From: Diaporthe sp. PMI_573
Taxonomy: Eukaryota; Ascomycota; Sordariomycetes; Diaporthales; Diaporthaceae
Direction of reading: 5' to 3'
Assembly (NCBI GenBank): GCA_021399435.1
Contig: JAJTUP010000135.1
Span: forward strand, 1-64,000
DNA: 64,000 nt
This document shows, one piece after another, positions 10,754-23,010 of this stretch. The stretch's first letter is position 1, and each line of letters opens with the position of its first letter. The translations under genes and the position numbers were made by a program. The notes beneath the pieces were generated by a model that saw nothing but the letters and a program-made list of their open reading frames with translations, made no database searches and had not been told where the DNA came from.

Positions 10754-10945
10754 TTAACTCTGAAAAAGCCTTGATTCGAGCCCTGTGATAGCAATAAAGA
10801 AACCTTTTTTTTTTGCTATAACTGTAAAGGAATCGTATACCCCAAGTTGGTGCAGATGCTTCCGAAAGGCTTGTTTGAGTGGGTGGAAGACTGCTACATC
10901 TAACGGGTGCTTTGGGTTAGGTGCCTGAGGCATCAATGGCTGAAT
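10754..10945 (-). pseudogene. Fragment of a pogo-type DDE transposase
   Basis: The peptide PKHPLDVAVFHPLKQAFRKH resembles the third-aspartate region of pogo transposases (QPLDV.vFsPLKra), followed by a helix-rich stretch. It is on the opposite strand to pogo copy B at 11087 and differs clearly in sequence, so it is another lineage. Only about 60 residues survive. Confidence 0.6.
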
Positions 10946-11060
10946 CATGACAAAACCAGCCCCCTTACGGGTGGGGTCCCACCAAGGAACCAAGACAAGA
11001 CATCATCACAATACACACAGTGACCACCCCATCAATTGGACCATAATTACACGTCCCAGT
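10921..11060. repeat. Dispersed repeat, copy 2
   Basis: Matches 9048-9170 in the same block order (GACAAAACCAGCCCC, CAATACACACAGTGAC, ATTACACGT). It lies between an antisense pogo fragment and the pogo copy B fragment, so it may be element-internal sequence shared by degraded pogo relatives. Confidence 0.6.
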
Positions 11061-11086
11061 GTGCTCAATTGCTGGTTTTGCTGGCT

Positions 11087-11552
11087 CCACTCCAAATGGG
11101 TGGACGGATAATAAGACAGGTCTGGAATGGATTCGGCACTTCGACAAGCATACAAAGCAACGGGCAAAGGGTGTATACCGGATGCTTATCCTTGATGGCC
11201 ATGAGAGCCATATATCAGCGGAGTTTGAGCAGTATTGCAAGACAAACAACATTATCCCTATCAGCATGCCACCGCATTCTTCTCATTTGCTCCAGCCATT
11301 GGACGTTGGATTATTCTCGCCATTGAAGCGTGCATATGGTGATGAGATCAATCTCTTCATCCGGGCCTCCATCAACCACATCACCAAGTCTGAGTTCTTT
11401 ATTGCGTTCAAGGCAGCCCACGACAAGATCTTTACGGAAGAAAACATGAGATCTGGGTTCAGAGGAGCTGGGATTTGTCCATGGGACCCAGATTCTGTTA
11501 TTTCCAAGCTAGATGTCCGCCTACAAACTCCAGTACAATCCCTCCCTATGTC
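11087..11552 (+). pseudogene. Internal fragment of pogo transposase, copy B
   Basis: Homologous to the middle of the full-length pogo protein from PNGWTDNKTGLEW to LQTPVQSLP. It includes the second and third catalytic aspartates (LILDGHESH, QPLDVGLF). Both ends are abrupt: upstream homology stops inside a codon run at about 11087, and downstream homology ends at about 11552, after which the frame continues into unrelated sequence to 11664. It is very close to the full copy in sequence and has no internal stop. It lacks terminal repeats, the HTH domain and the zinc knuckle. Confidence 0.85.
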
Positions 11553-11951
11553 TTTACAGTGCATACTGTACCATGGCCATGGTCAAAAGGAGCAATATTC
11601 CGTGTCTAATAAGCGCAAGCAAGGCGTTGATAACCCTTGCGTCTCTGTCATCCCCTTACATTGAAGGCGACGTTAAGGTAGGAAGGCTCCATATCGTAGT
11701 CACTTGAAAGCGCTCGGGTTTTTTTTTACACGTAGACCTGATACGACGACCAATGACCAAATTCGAACCCCAAAGAAAAGAATGGTGCACTGTCACAAAG
11801 TAATTTTTCCTCTAAAGATCTGCGACGCGACGAGTGTGGGGGGGGGGGGGGGCTCGTCGCTTGGGTCTGCTTCCATGTAGTCCCTGCTTCCTGCGATGAT
11901 ACCTCGTCGAAGTCTGATGGGCCGAGCGGTGTCATTTTCCTTCGTCGCCGC
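11553..11951. other. Spacer with a 15-G run
   Basis: No gene was recognised. A run of 15 G residues at 11838-11852 sits between GCGACGAG and its complement CTCGTCGC, so the run would occupy the loop of a short hairpin. The 3' flank of the C2H2 gene begins at the right edge. Confidence 0.5.
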
Positions 11952-12781
11952 TCATGACGAGCTCGTCGAAGGCTTCCTCTTCTGCTTGCATTTTTGGTGC
12001 AGCAGGTGGCTGTTCCGTGCCGCGGTCCTGGTGAACTCGGCTCCACAGTCGGGGCAGCTCGCCTTGGTGGCCTGGCCAGACTTCTCACGCTGGTGACGAA
12101 GGAGATTGCTAAAGGTCGAGAACTGGCGGCCATTGCATCCATGCTCCCAACATTGGGGCTTAGGCCTGCTCTGGACCACCCGGACCTGGCCCTGGTTGTC
12201 GTGCTGGTGGGCGGCGCCGCCGGTCTGTATCACTGGAGGAATAGAGTACATTGCGGGGTCGTGGGAGACGGGTCTTTTGGTTTGATTAGCTTCAAGTACC
12301 GGTGTGAACCAAGACTGTAAAAATCAACTTACCCGCAATGCGAGGAGAGTGGAGCACCCGTAAGTGGAGGATATGAGTAGTCCATATATTTTGGTCGTTG
12401 ATAAGGGCTGTGGCAGTCCATTTGGTTGGAAGATGGGAGCGGCGGGGAGTAAGCTGGCAGGACCATTTGCGGAGCCAGGGTGGTGGGTTCGGTGAGCAAG
12501 GGCATCTCGGTGGGAACAGTGGTGTAGACTGGCATGCCGGACATGCTGGAGGTGTGTGCGAATTCTCCCTGGGTTGATGGTGGAGGGGAGACATCGTAGC
12601 CGCTGTGGGAGCCTTGGCACCCTGCCCTTTGGATGCGTGCTAAGAGCTTTGAGTCCCGGCGCGCCTGCCCGCGTTGTCTCTTAAGCTCGCGCTGCTCGGC
12701 ATTCATCCTGGGTGGGCTGCTGGTAGTATAGCGCAAGTGCACGGGAGGGCTCAGGCTGGACTCGGGTGTGCAGTGGCGCAT
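11952..12781 (-). CDS. C2H2 zinc-finger protein, two exons
   Basis: Exon 1 (12781-12333) and exon 2 (12273-11952) join through a 59-nt intron (donor GTAAGT, acceptor AAAG). From the Met at 12781 the product is about 256 aa; a second candidate start is at 12706. The N-terminal part has a basic run ([17 protein letters not shown]) and a long Pro/Ser/Tyr-rich region. The C-terminus holds the tandem finger region [20 protein letters not shown] followed by [20 protein letters not shown]. This architecture recurs in filamentous ascomycetes as a putative DNA-binding factor of unstudied role. The start is uncertain because the frame stays open upstream to 13051 with poorly conserved-looking sequence. 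Confidence 0.75.
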
Positions 12782-14394
12782 ATCCTGGCCAACAAAGCCA
12801 CCGTTTGGTTGCTCGAGGACAACATCTGCTGTGAGGTTAGAGGGGTCGTCCTCAGGAAGAACGTGAGAAGACCAGGCGGTCTCTGGTGTGCACATACCAG
12901 GCCAGGCAAAAGAGGATCGAACTCGGATATACTCTATACGCACACCAACAACTAGCCCTGCAATGGATGATACATAGCGAGAAGGGCAAAAACCAGGGTG
13001 GCATCCTGGCTGATGATGTACGTCTCTTGCACAATCCCACACCTGCCACAAGGAGTTTCACCCCTCAGTTCACTACCATCGGACTCGACATCAGGGCTAA
13101 AGCATGTTTCCTCGACACGATGAGCACCGCCCTTGCTAATGCGATGATAGAGACGATAGTGGTCGATTTGGTGGCCGGCCAGGACATGGAGGTAGATGAG
13201 GTCTCTGTGCGCCAGCAGACATGGCGTATTGATGGCTGAGAAAGTTACGTGTACAATGTATGGTCATTCGCGGTTGTTCGACAGCTGGAGTGTTAGGGAA
13301 GTCGAGAACGGTAAGAAATTGGGGACGAAATTTAGGGAAAGACACATCTTTTATATCCACCAGTTGCAAGGTCTCAGTTGTGACGCGGTCTCATAAGGTA
13401 GCAACCAGAGGTTCTAATTGAGGAGACGCCGTCAGTGATTGGTTGTAGAAGACATTTGTTGAGTGGTGGCGGCGTTTTCGTGCAACTCTGCCCTCCCTCG
13501 TCCTCCCGACCCTCTGCCAATCATTGATAAAAGAGAATTAGATGAAGAGCTGTCGCCCGGCGTGCGGACAATGATGTAAGCCTTTCAGTGGAGCGCCTGT
13601 CATGACTAATCGGTGTATTTATCACGAATGATATATTGGACGTCCACTGGTCGGTCGGTTGGTCAATACAGTCATTGTAATTGTTTGTCTAGCTGTACGC
13701 TATTCGATAGGATTAGTGAGAGTATACTTAAAGCTATAGTATTTATAGTAACAACCCTTCGACGATAGCGCTAAATCGTAGCTTGGCCGTGTAGGAACCA
13801 AAAATGCTCATTAGGTCTGGATTGGAGTGACTTATAAGGACAAAGTCTTGTTACCGCGATGGTTGAGCAAGGCCTCTACTACCCGAGGCCAGCACGGCCA
13901 CTTCATGGCTATAGGGTGGCAGAGCTTATACGGGGTGTCCGAAAGATCAAATCGCCCACCTGGTCTCAAGTCGGTAGGAAATCGCGGCCCAAAGTCGTAG
14001 TCGCCCATTCTTGCAGTCTAAATGGATTTTTCGAACCCGTCATCAAGCAGGTGGAAAATACTCTGGACAATTGTCGTTATATGATGTGCTGAAGTGGATG
14101 GCAGATTCTGCATGTCGATAGCTTAGTGATCTATTTTCTTAGAGAATTTGTCGAACGCGGGCGAAGATTCGACCGTCAAAGTATTGGAAACCCAGGAACT
14201 TGGCTCTGATGCCGTCGAGGGCCAGGTCAGAGGCGCAAGGAGAACGTGTTAGCGGGGTCGACCTGGTTGTCGATATCTGCCAGGATTGCTCCGCCTATTT
14301 TCGAAGGCTTCCCTCCCAAATCACCCTGTTCCGTGATGGTCGAAGAGCTTACGGCAGTCCGAAGTTGATCGAAGTCGAGAGCTTCTTATACCCC
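12782..14394. other. Long spacer, no supported gene
   Basis: Includes the 5' flank of the C2H2 gene. Short frames at 12886-13239 and 13859-14092 have no recognisable domain. The right end leads into the MFS remnant. No repeats were identified. Confidence 0.4.
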
Positions 14395-14686
14395 AGTTGC
14401 CCTATGGGCTATCATCCTTGTTATTCTTGGTCTCGGCCACGGGGCAGTGCTGAATGCCCAAAATTTTGCCGCCCAAGCCATGTGCAAGCGTGACGAAGAG
14501 GGTGCGGCGGCGGCCATGTATGCGTTGTCGAGGCAGTCTGGAATAGCCTTCGGGTTCGGGGTTGGTGGGACTGTTTTCCAGAATGTCATGCGCTTGAAGC
14601 TGCAATGGCAAGGCCTCGACCCCGGTATTGCCAAGGCCAGTGAGGCATTCCTGGCGGAGCTTCGGCGGCTTCCGGTCGATGACTAA
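14395..14686 (+). pseudogene. C-terminal remnant of an MFS transporter
   Basis: From about 14395 the frame reads a membrane helix (VALWAIILVILGLGHGAVL) and then NAQNFAAQAMCKRDEEGAAAAM and GFGVGGTVFQNVM, which fits the last two helices and tail of a fungal 12-14-TM major facilitator. The frame ends at a stop at 14686. The preceding helices are absent, and upstream DNA shows no matching frame, so this is a truncated gene end. Confidence 0.7.
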
Positions 14687-15328
14687 TCGCGAGAAGACGT
14701 CCGTGGAAGTAACCACACGTCGACTACCAGGAGCAAGTTGCGCAGCACGCGCAGCATCGACCGCGATATCTCAACAATGAAGTATCATATCCAAATGATA
14801 CTCAATTCAATCGGTAGCTGAGACGTTATAGATCTTTCGCACACAGCTATTTTGATGTTTTCTGTTGCATTAAAGGTGATATGAGGCGTTGTAATTCTCT
14901 TGATGAAATCGGTCTGGCGTAACAGATGGGGATACATAATTTTACAGCTGAGGACACATATAAAATGTATGTATCCTAAGGGATGGGCCACCAAATTGTG
15001 CCGAAAATCTCTCAGGCCCACACACAGAATCACGTGCGCTTAGCGCTTGCGTCTATTCGGCTAGTGTGTGGGTCTGAGTGCCTGAGCGGCTGAGGTAACG
15101 GGTATTGGTCAGCAAGTTCCACGTGCAATTGGCGGCTCCAGACTTAGCGTGTACAGCCGCGACTCAATAACAGCGCGTCTCTTGCTGTCAAAGGAAACAA
15201 TGCAAGCCTTGAGGCCCAGCTCCAAGGTGTTCTGCTCATTATTCTGCATCAAATCAGCCCTTTCAAACATGAGATGATGAGTCGCCCTCACGTTGGCATG
15301 AATCTGGCAGGGGCAAATAGAGACCGTC
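14687..15328. other. 5' flank of REV3
   Basis: No gene was recognised on either strand. The part next to 15329 would contain the REV3 promoter. Confidence 0.4.
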
Positions 15329-18300
15329 ATGGATGATGTCCTGCCCTTCAAGGTTCGTCAGAACTGCATCGACTTCTACCAAGCCACTCCAACCAAATAC
15401 GACCCTCGACTTCGCAATGACATACGCCCGGACCAGCTGTCCAGGCAGCCAAAAGTCCCCGTCATCCGCATCTTCGGCTCGACCCAAACTGGGCAGAAAG
15501 TCTGTACCCATGTCCATGGTGCATTCCCGTATCTGTACATTGAGTACACCGGCAGCCTGGCGCCTGAGGACGTGGGCGCGTACATCCACTGCCTGCATCT
15601 GTCCATCGACCATGCCCTGGCTGTGAGCTACCGCAAGGACACCTACAGCGACCATGCCAAATATGTCGCCCGCATCACGCTCGCCAAGGGCGTGCCCTTC
15701 TACGGCTTCCACGTCGGATACCGCTTCTTTCTCAAGCTTTACATGTTCAACCCTATCGTCATGACCAGACTGGCCGATCTTCTGCACCAAGGCGTCATCA
15801 TGAACCGGAAGTTCCAGCCCTACGAGGCACACTTGCAGTATCTGCTGCAGTTCATGTGTGACTACAACCTCTATGGCTGTGACTACCTTGAGAGTACCAA
15901 AGTAAAGTTCCGCTCTCCGGTGCCCCAGTACAGCGAGGGGGATGAGAGCTCCTTGCATCTTTGGCACAGCCAGTCCGTCTCTCCTGCCAACATCACCGAG
16001 GACTATACTCTACCTCGTGTCAGCCACTGCTCGATCGAGGTCGATATATGCGTCCAAGATATCCTGAATCGCAAGATGGTGAAGGAGCGGCGCCTGCACC
16101 ATGATTTCACCGAGAAGGTTCATCCTGTTCCAGCCAGCATGAAGTTGGTGCACAGTATGGCTGGTCTGTGGCGAGACGAGACCAAGCGCCGGAAACGAAG
16201 GATGCACATCACGAACCCAGGCAGCAGTCCATTTCCTCCAGAGGTCCTTGTGTCTATGTCCGCTGATCCCCGCGAGTCCCAGCCTCAGGGGTGGGTTCAC
16301 GAAGAGGAGTATGCGGAGGACATCAAAAAGCTTGTTGCCGAGGAGGCGAGAGCCAACAAGGACACAAAACCATCTTTCGAGGGGTTTGCACAGCCTGTAC
16401 CATTCGAGGAGACTGTAAACACAATGCTGCAGTCTGTCGAAGATCTCTTTCCCCAAAACTTGCTGTCTTCGTTGGGCCAGTCATCTCAACTCGCCCGGCA
16501 GGACCAGAACCCTTCCAATAACGTGGTAGTTGACGAGAAGGGCGTTCTCGCAGCAACCCAAGAGAGCGACGCGGATTTATTCCCGGATGACTCGGATGAG
16601 GAGCTGTTGCAAGGAGTGACGCTTTCCCAGTGGGCTTCTGAACAGACTGAAGGGTCCAAGGTGGAGACAGCTCAAGCCGAGCAAGCGACGCTGAAGATGA
16701 CAATTAACAAGCTATCCACTTCCGGGGCTTCTGTGGGACGAGTCGGCCGCGGATACATGTCTACATCCACTGGATATGCTGTACCACAGATCGTCGATGG
16801 GCTGCCTCAAGGTGTCTGCTTCAGTGGCCAGAGAACCGGCCAGCTACCCGCACTTTCTGTCACAGAGGAGTTGATCGATGCGGCCGACAGAGATGGCCTC
16901 ACAAGCAAGAATCCCCTAACCCAAGCCGGGCTGAAGAGTGTGAGCCTACCATCGAAGCGGCCGAATGAGCCAAGTATCGAGTCATCAAATTCCAAACGAC
17001 CTAAGATTGACTCTACTATTGCACCAGCCCTATCGGCAACGGCGCCCGCCCACGGAGACGGGAGGAATTCAGAACGTCGCCCAAGTACGAACACACAGCG
17101 ACAAGTGAGATTCCAATCTTCACAGACAGCAAAGAATTCAAGAAATGGTACCACATTTAGGAGAGAGGATTACCAGAGCCTTGGTTTCCCTGTTGTCGGG
17201 GGCCCAAATGACCCGACCACGAAATTGCGCTTGAGCCAACAGAGCAGCTCACAAAGGAGCGACGACGCTGGGGCAGACAAGAAACTCTACAAGCTTTCCA
17301 GCTCGGCTGAGGATGCTTCCCCTATTACATCGAGCAGTGAAAAATCCCATGCGCATATGTCCTCGACTTCCTCTAGCAAAACCCCTGTTTCAAATACGGC
17401 TCAGGCGCAATCGCCGACCATACTTTCCGGCACGAGAGCTTCCTGGATCTTTGTTCTAGATCACCCGCCACCATCAGCAGCAGACGTATGTGCAACCATG
17501 CAAGACAACAGCTTGCCTGATGTCATTTACCAAGACGCATTCTACAGCCAGGAGAAAGACGTGCCGGCAAGATTGAGGGAGTATGCCGGCAGAGAGTTTC
17601 GTCTTGAGGGGATCTCTTTGCCCTTCCTGCCTGATTTCGACGCTACCGGTCAATCGCCAGCTACATACGTCCTGAGTGTAGAGGGCTACCCGAACACTAA
17701 GAGACAGACTGAATTGGTGTATCAGAAGAAAAGCTGGCAGTGCTCATTGAGAAGCTGGGAAATTGCCGAACCGCCGCCCACATTTCAAGAAGTCTCTGAC
17801 TGGTGGATTGCAAAGCAGAAAAAGGAGACTTCAGCTCACAATTCTCTGAAGAAAGAGGCAACTTCTGCCAGTACCTTTGCTACACAGAAGCCGTTCCTCT
17901 CGCAGATACTTGGAGCCACGCCACAGAACAAGCATGGTTTCAAGTACTCCCAGAAGAAGAGAACCACCAGTGTCCAGGATGAGGCTCAGTATATGAGTAC
18001 TATGAGTCTTGAGGTCCATGTCAATTCCAGAGGAAGGCTCGTTCCTAATCCAGAAGAAGACGAAATACAATGCATCTTCTGGGCCACTAAGTCGGACGAG
18101 AACTCGCAGGATGGCAGCCAATCACCAGACAGCACTCTGGCTGGCATCGTTGTTGTATCGGAGAATGGCGAAATGGCGCAGCGCATACGACGCCATACTA
18201 AGGTAGAGGTGGTAGAAGAGCCTTCAGAACTCGACGCCATGGTCCGAATGATCGAAATCGTCAGGACTCACGACCCTGATGTCCTTGCAGGGTTTGAGGT

Positions 18301-20565
18301 GCACGGCAGTTCTTGGGGTTATCTGGTCGAGAGAGCCAGGCATAAGTATGACTACAATCTCTGCGATGAGTTCTCTCGTATGAAGTCACAGTCTCACGGT
18401 CGGTTCGGCAAAGAGGCCGATCGTTGGGGTTTCAACACCACGTCGACAATTCATGTCACCGGCCGCCACATGATCAACATCTGGAGGGCAATGCGAGGAG
18501 AGCTGAATCTTCTCCAGTACACCATGGAGAATGTCGTGTGGCATTTGCTTCATCGACGTATCCCTCATTACTCGTGGCGCACTCTGTCGGATTGGTACAC
18601 CAGCGGCCGTCACAGAGACCTGGCCAAAGTCTTGCGATATTACATCACGAGGACGAAAATTGACATCCAGATACTTGACGAGAATGAGCTAATTCCTCGC
18701 ACCAGCGAGCAAGCTCGCCTGCTGGGCGTCGACTTTTTCTCGGTCTTCTCTAGAGGCTCACAGTTCAAGGTCGAGTCTATCATGTTCCGGATCGCCAAAC
18801 CCGAAAACTTTGTCCTGGTTTCTCCGAGCAGAAAACAGGTCGGGGGACAAAATGCACTTGAGTGTCTCCCGCTGGTCATGGAGCCTCAGAGCGCTTTCTA
18901 CAACAGCCCTTTGCTCGTCTTGGACTTCCAGAGTCTGTACCCCAGTGTCATGATTGCTTACAACCTATGCTACTCTACCTTTCTGGGACGAATCGTGAAT
19001 TGGCGAGGTACAAGCAAGATGGGTTTCACCGAATACAAACGTCAAGAGCGGCTGCTCGAGCTCCTGCAAAATTACATCAACATCACACCAAATGCATGAT
19101 GTACACCAAGGTTGAGATTCGAAAGTCTCTCTTGGCAAAGATGCTCACCGAGATCCTGGAGACCAGGGTCATGGTCAAGAGCGGTATGAAGCAAGACAGG
19201 GAAGACAAGACGCTACAGCAGCTCCTGAACAACAGGCAGCTGGCCCTCAAGCTCCTGGCAAACGTTACCTATGGTTACACGTCAGCATCGTTCTCTGGAC
19301 GCATGCCCTGTTCCGAGATAGCGGACAGCATTGTTCAGACTGGCCGTGAAACCCTTGAGCGTGCTATTGCATACATCCACTCGGTTGAGAAATGGGGCGC
19401 CGAAGTCGTCTATGGCGACACAGACAGCCTCTTCATACATCTCAAAGGGCGAACCCGCTTGCAGGCATTCGACATAGGCAATGAGATCGCTAAAGCCATC
19501 ACCGATATGAACCCGCGCCCGACCAAACTCAAGTTTGAGAAGGTTTATCACCCTTGCGTATTGCTAGCCAAGAAGCGCTATGTTGGCTACAAATACGAGA
19601 GCCGCGACCAGGTGAGACCTGACTTTGATGCCAAGGGTATCGAGACCGTCCGCCGCGATGGGACACCCGCCGAGCAAAAGATCGAGGAGAAGGCGCTGAA
19701 GATACTGTTCGAGACGGCCGACTTGAGCCAGATCAAGAGCTACTTTCAAAACCAGTGCGACAAGATCATGCGCGGGCAGGTATCCGTACAGGACTTCTGC
19801 TTCGCCAAGGAGGTCCGTCTGGGCACATATTCTGGCAAGGGCCCGCCTCCACCGGGCGCTCTGATATCCACAAAGCGGATGCTTGAGGACCCAAGGGCCG
19901 AGCCGCAGTACGGCGAGCGCGTGCCATACGTGGTGATCACGGGCGGGCCCGGCGCGCGCCTGATCGACCGGTGCGTGGCGCCCGAGGACCTGCTGAACAA
20001 CGACCACGTCACGCTAGACGCCGAGTACTACATCACCAAGAACCTGATCCCGTCCCTGGAGCGCATCTTCAACCTGGTCGGGGCCAACGTGCGCCAGTGG
20101 TTCGATGAGATGCCCAAGGTGCAGCGAGTCCGGCGAGTCGGCGCCCAGGCCCCGGGGCCCGCCGGCGCCAGGAAGAAGTTCACCCTCGAGAGCTACCTCC
20201 ACAGCGCGAGCTGCGCCGTCTGCGGGGCCAAGGTTAAGGTCAACAACAGCAACAACAACAACAATGGCCGACAGGAGGATGGCAAGGACGTCGCACTCTG
20301 CCGGGGGTGCCGGCGCGACACGGCTGGTTCGATGCTGCAGCTGCAGACGAGGCTGAACACGGAGGAGAGGAGATACATGGAGGTCGTCAAGGTCTGTCAG
20401 AGCTGCGCGGCCCTGTCGCCACTGGACAACGTCCCCTGCGACAGCAAGGACTGCCCTGTATTCTACACGAGGAGGAAGCAGGAGGCTAGGCTGAGGAGTG
20501 AGAGGGGCATCGTTGATCCTGTCCTGAAGAGGCTCGCTGCCGCGGCGGGAGAGCTAGAGTGGTGA
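15329..20565 (+). CDS. REV3: DNA polymerase zeta catalytic subunit Rev3, one apparent frameshift
   Basis: Family-B translesion polymerase that extends past DNA lesions with Rev7. The N-terminus matches Rev3 (PVIRIFGSTQTGQKVC, HVHGAFPYLYIEY). A long variable linker follows. The polymerase core has motif A (DFQSLYPSVMIAYN, residue about 1197), motif B (KLLANVTYGYTSASFSGRMP) and motif C (YGDTDSLF). The C-terminus has both metal-binding clusters: CysA (CAVC then CRGC, interrupted by an Asn run) and CysB (CQSC then CDSKDC), the latter binding Fe-S in this family. Total length about 1745 aa is normal. Frame 2 stops at 19099 after INITPNA, while frame 1 resumes at once with MMYTKVEIRKSLLAKM. One missing G near 19094 explains this. 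No splice pair removes it. It could be a real null or a sequencing error. Confidence 0.93.
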
Positions 20566-22889
20566 TGCTTAGGCTTCATTAGAAAGGACCGCTGGTCTAC
20601 TTTGTTTTGTGTTCAGGGTTGGACGGTTGGAGTAGGATATACTGGACGTTGCCATGGCTACGATACCCCGGGTGCATGATACACGGAAAGGCATTCGGAA
20701 GTTGCGTGGTAACGGCATTACAGGGCGGCATGGCGTGTAGGGCAAGACATGAACCAAGCCTTTGACTTCACGACAAGCGATTCCAGATTGTGCAATTTAT
20801 AGGATCGTCATTCAGTTACCTAGACAAGTGGTCTGTCTACCTTCGCTTTTGCTGCGATTACCAACGGAAACAACCTACCACCGCCATCCTTCCTCCCATT
20901 TTCTCCTGTCGCAATGCAAGATGACAACAAATTCAATTTCGAGCCGTGTGATATGATAGAGAGTAGCAGAGAAAGAAGACCTCCGTACCGTTTCCATCCC
21001 AGCAGTTTGAGATCGATGTAGCAAGGAAAAGAGACTCAAGGAAAGGAAGCACGTAAATGTAGCAATGGGTAATCCTCGACAGCACTTTACTCCACAAACT
21101 CCCCTTTCCGGCTGCCCCGTCATCCCCTGTGTGCGTACTGGTACAGTAGGAAACAGGACCCTGGTGGGGTTGTCCTCCAATCAGGCCTGCAATACAGATA
21201 TTCGGGCAGCAACCTAAAAGCTCCGGTGGGAGAACCAGTGACGAGGTCAGGCCCACGAGGTATCAGTGAAGAGTCCGATGTGAGACCAGTCGGTGTGTAG
21301 ATGCCGAATGTTTCCTGCCGAGACACGCAAAGGAAAATTAGGCATCATCAAGTTCATGAAAGAGATTCTGAGGACGTGACGCTCGTTGTAGGCGGTTTGG
21401 ATTTGTTGCAAATAGTGGCCGGAGCTCTTCTTGGCTGGCTAGAGCCTCGTGGCTCCTCGGTCACCAACTTCGAGTGGGTTTCTGTCGGAGCAAGGATTCC
21501 CGGAGTTATAGTTTATAGGACGGACGGTTGTGGCAGGCTCTTCCATTGCATCGCTCGCGCACCTCCTTCACCATGCTCTCGCCATGACCAATAGCCATGT
21601 GTACCTGCCGGCTGACGAGTCCAAGACTGTGCATGCGCCGTGCTCAAGGACATCTTTCGATCCGTAGTGGCATTGCCTTAGAGGGAAATTCCCAGTTTGG
21701 TGTCAAAGCTCAGAGGGATAGACAGAGCGTAGGATATGGTAAACAAGCAACGGCAGAAAGAGGTGGCTCATAATACTCACACAATATAGTAGGGCCTCAG
21801 TTTAGGATCCCGGATGGTCTTCCGCATCGTGGCTACAAAGACCTAGAATAGGCTATCCTCTAAATATAGATGCTAGCTATAAGCGCAATTAAGATGGTTT
21901 AAATGATAAAATTAAACAATAAGAGGTAATAATATAAGGCTGAGGAGTTTCAGTACCTTATCTTACCTCATCAAACTTTTATAGCCTACATTCAACACAC
22001 TCTACTTGGTTGATTTATCTGGACTTTAAATTCTAGAAACAAAATCATGGCGCCAATTATTTGCCAAGTAAACGAAAATGATACAGCTGCGGGGACCTAA
22101 ACAGGCAGAGGATGATAGTCTAACTATTGAGAAATTGACGGGATAATACTGGATTCCTAGGGTTACTTTCATATCCACAGAGTCCCAATTCCAGATTTAG
22201 CAATGTCAACTGTCAGTGGATGTGGTGTAGCCTAATTGCCAATACAACCTGTGGGGTTAGATGAGTACTTTTATCGGCCTGGGGAGCCCATTTTTAAGAC
22301 ACCTAAGCACTCTCAAGAGCCGAGAGGCCCAGCGGCCCGACACACTCGCGACAAACACCTAAGCCCTATACAACGACAGGTATTTAGGAATATTCTTAAG
22401 AGTTGGGACTCGAAAGACTTGGCCGGTTACCTAGCGATTTTCTATATATTTATGAAGGGGTGGAAAAGCAGGACAAGTTTAAGCTTGGATTCTCGCCGAT
22501 GAACAGCATTTGTGCGTGCAAGCTTGAAGAATTTGAGGAGTTTAACGTTCCATCCAGGCATTCCTGAGATTTGGTACGACCAAATGGTTCCAGGACAGCT
22601 GGAAGATGGAGAACATATTTGTTTACCACATGGCACTGGATGCGCAGAATCCCAGGTATGAGCCGATCGTGAGCAGCTGAATGGACTAAAGAACCTCGAT
22701 TCGAATAATGTCAGCACCCAATCCCTGCGCAGCCTTGACATAACTAAAACTATACAGATCTCTCTTTTCCTTCCTAACGGGAGGCCCTCCTAGCAAGCCG
22801 GCTTGACGGCTGCTCCCCAGTTGGCTAATTAGCGATATCTAGGGTATCCTCTCCTAGACTCCCTACATAAGTAATTATTGGCATCAAGT
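20566..22889. other. Long spacer downstream of REV3
   Basis: No convincing gene. Frames near 20933-21594 have no recognisable domain. From about 21790 the DNA becomes AT-rich with many stops, as in RIP-affected fungal repeats. At 22048 an ATG begins MAPIICQVNEND, recalling the start of the SANT-like gene at 5244, but it stops after 17 codons. Confidence 0.4.
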
Positions 22890-23010
22890 ACTTGACAACT
22901 TGACACTCCTTTAACTTGATTGATTGACGACAACTCTTCAACTTGACTTGAGAACTTGACTTGACGAGAAGTCGAACTTGATTGAGAATTGTCAAGTTCG
23001 AGCTTGATTG
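22890..23010. repeat. Cluster of AACTTGA-type heptamers
   Basis: About ten copies of AACTTGA/ACTTGAT occur in both orientations within 120 bp, directly left of a hAT fragment. Clustered short motifs of this sort are typical of hAT subterminal regions, where transposase binds, so this may be the decayed end of a hAT element. Confidence 0.5.

Noticed and set aside
22048..22100. MAPIICQVNEND, like the start of the SANT-like gene at 5244
   Set aside because: Only about ten residues agree loosely and the frame stops after 17 codons, so common origin is not shown.
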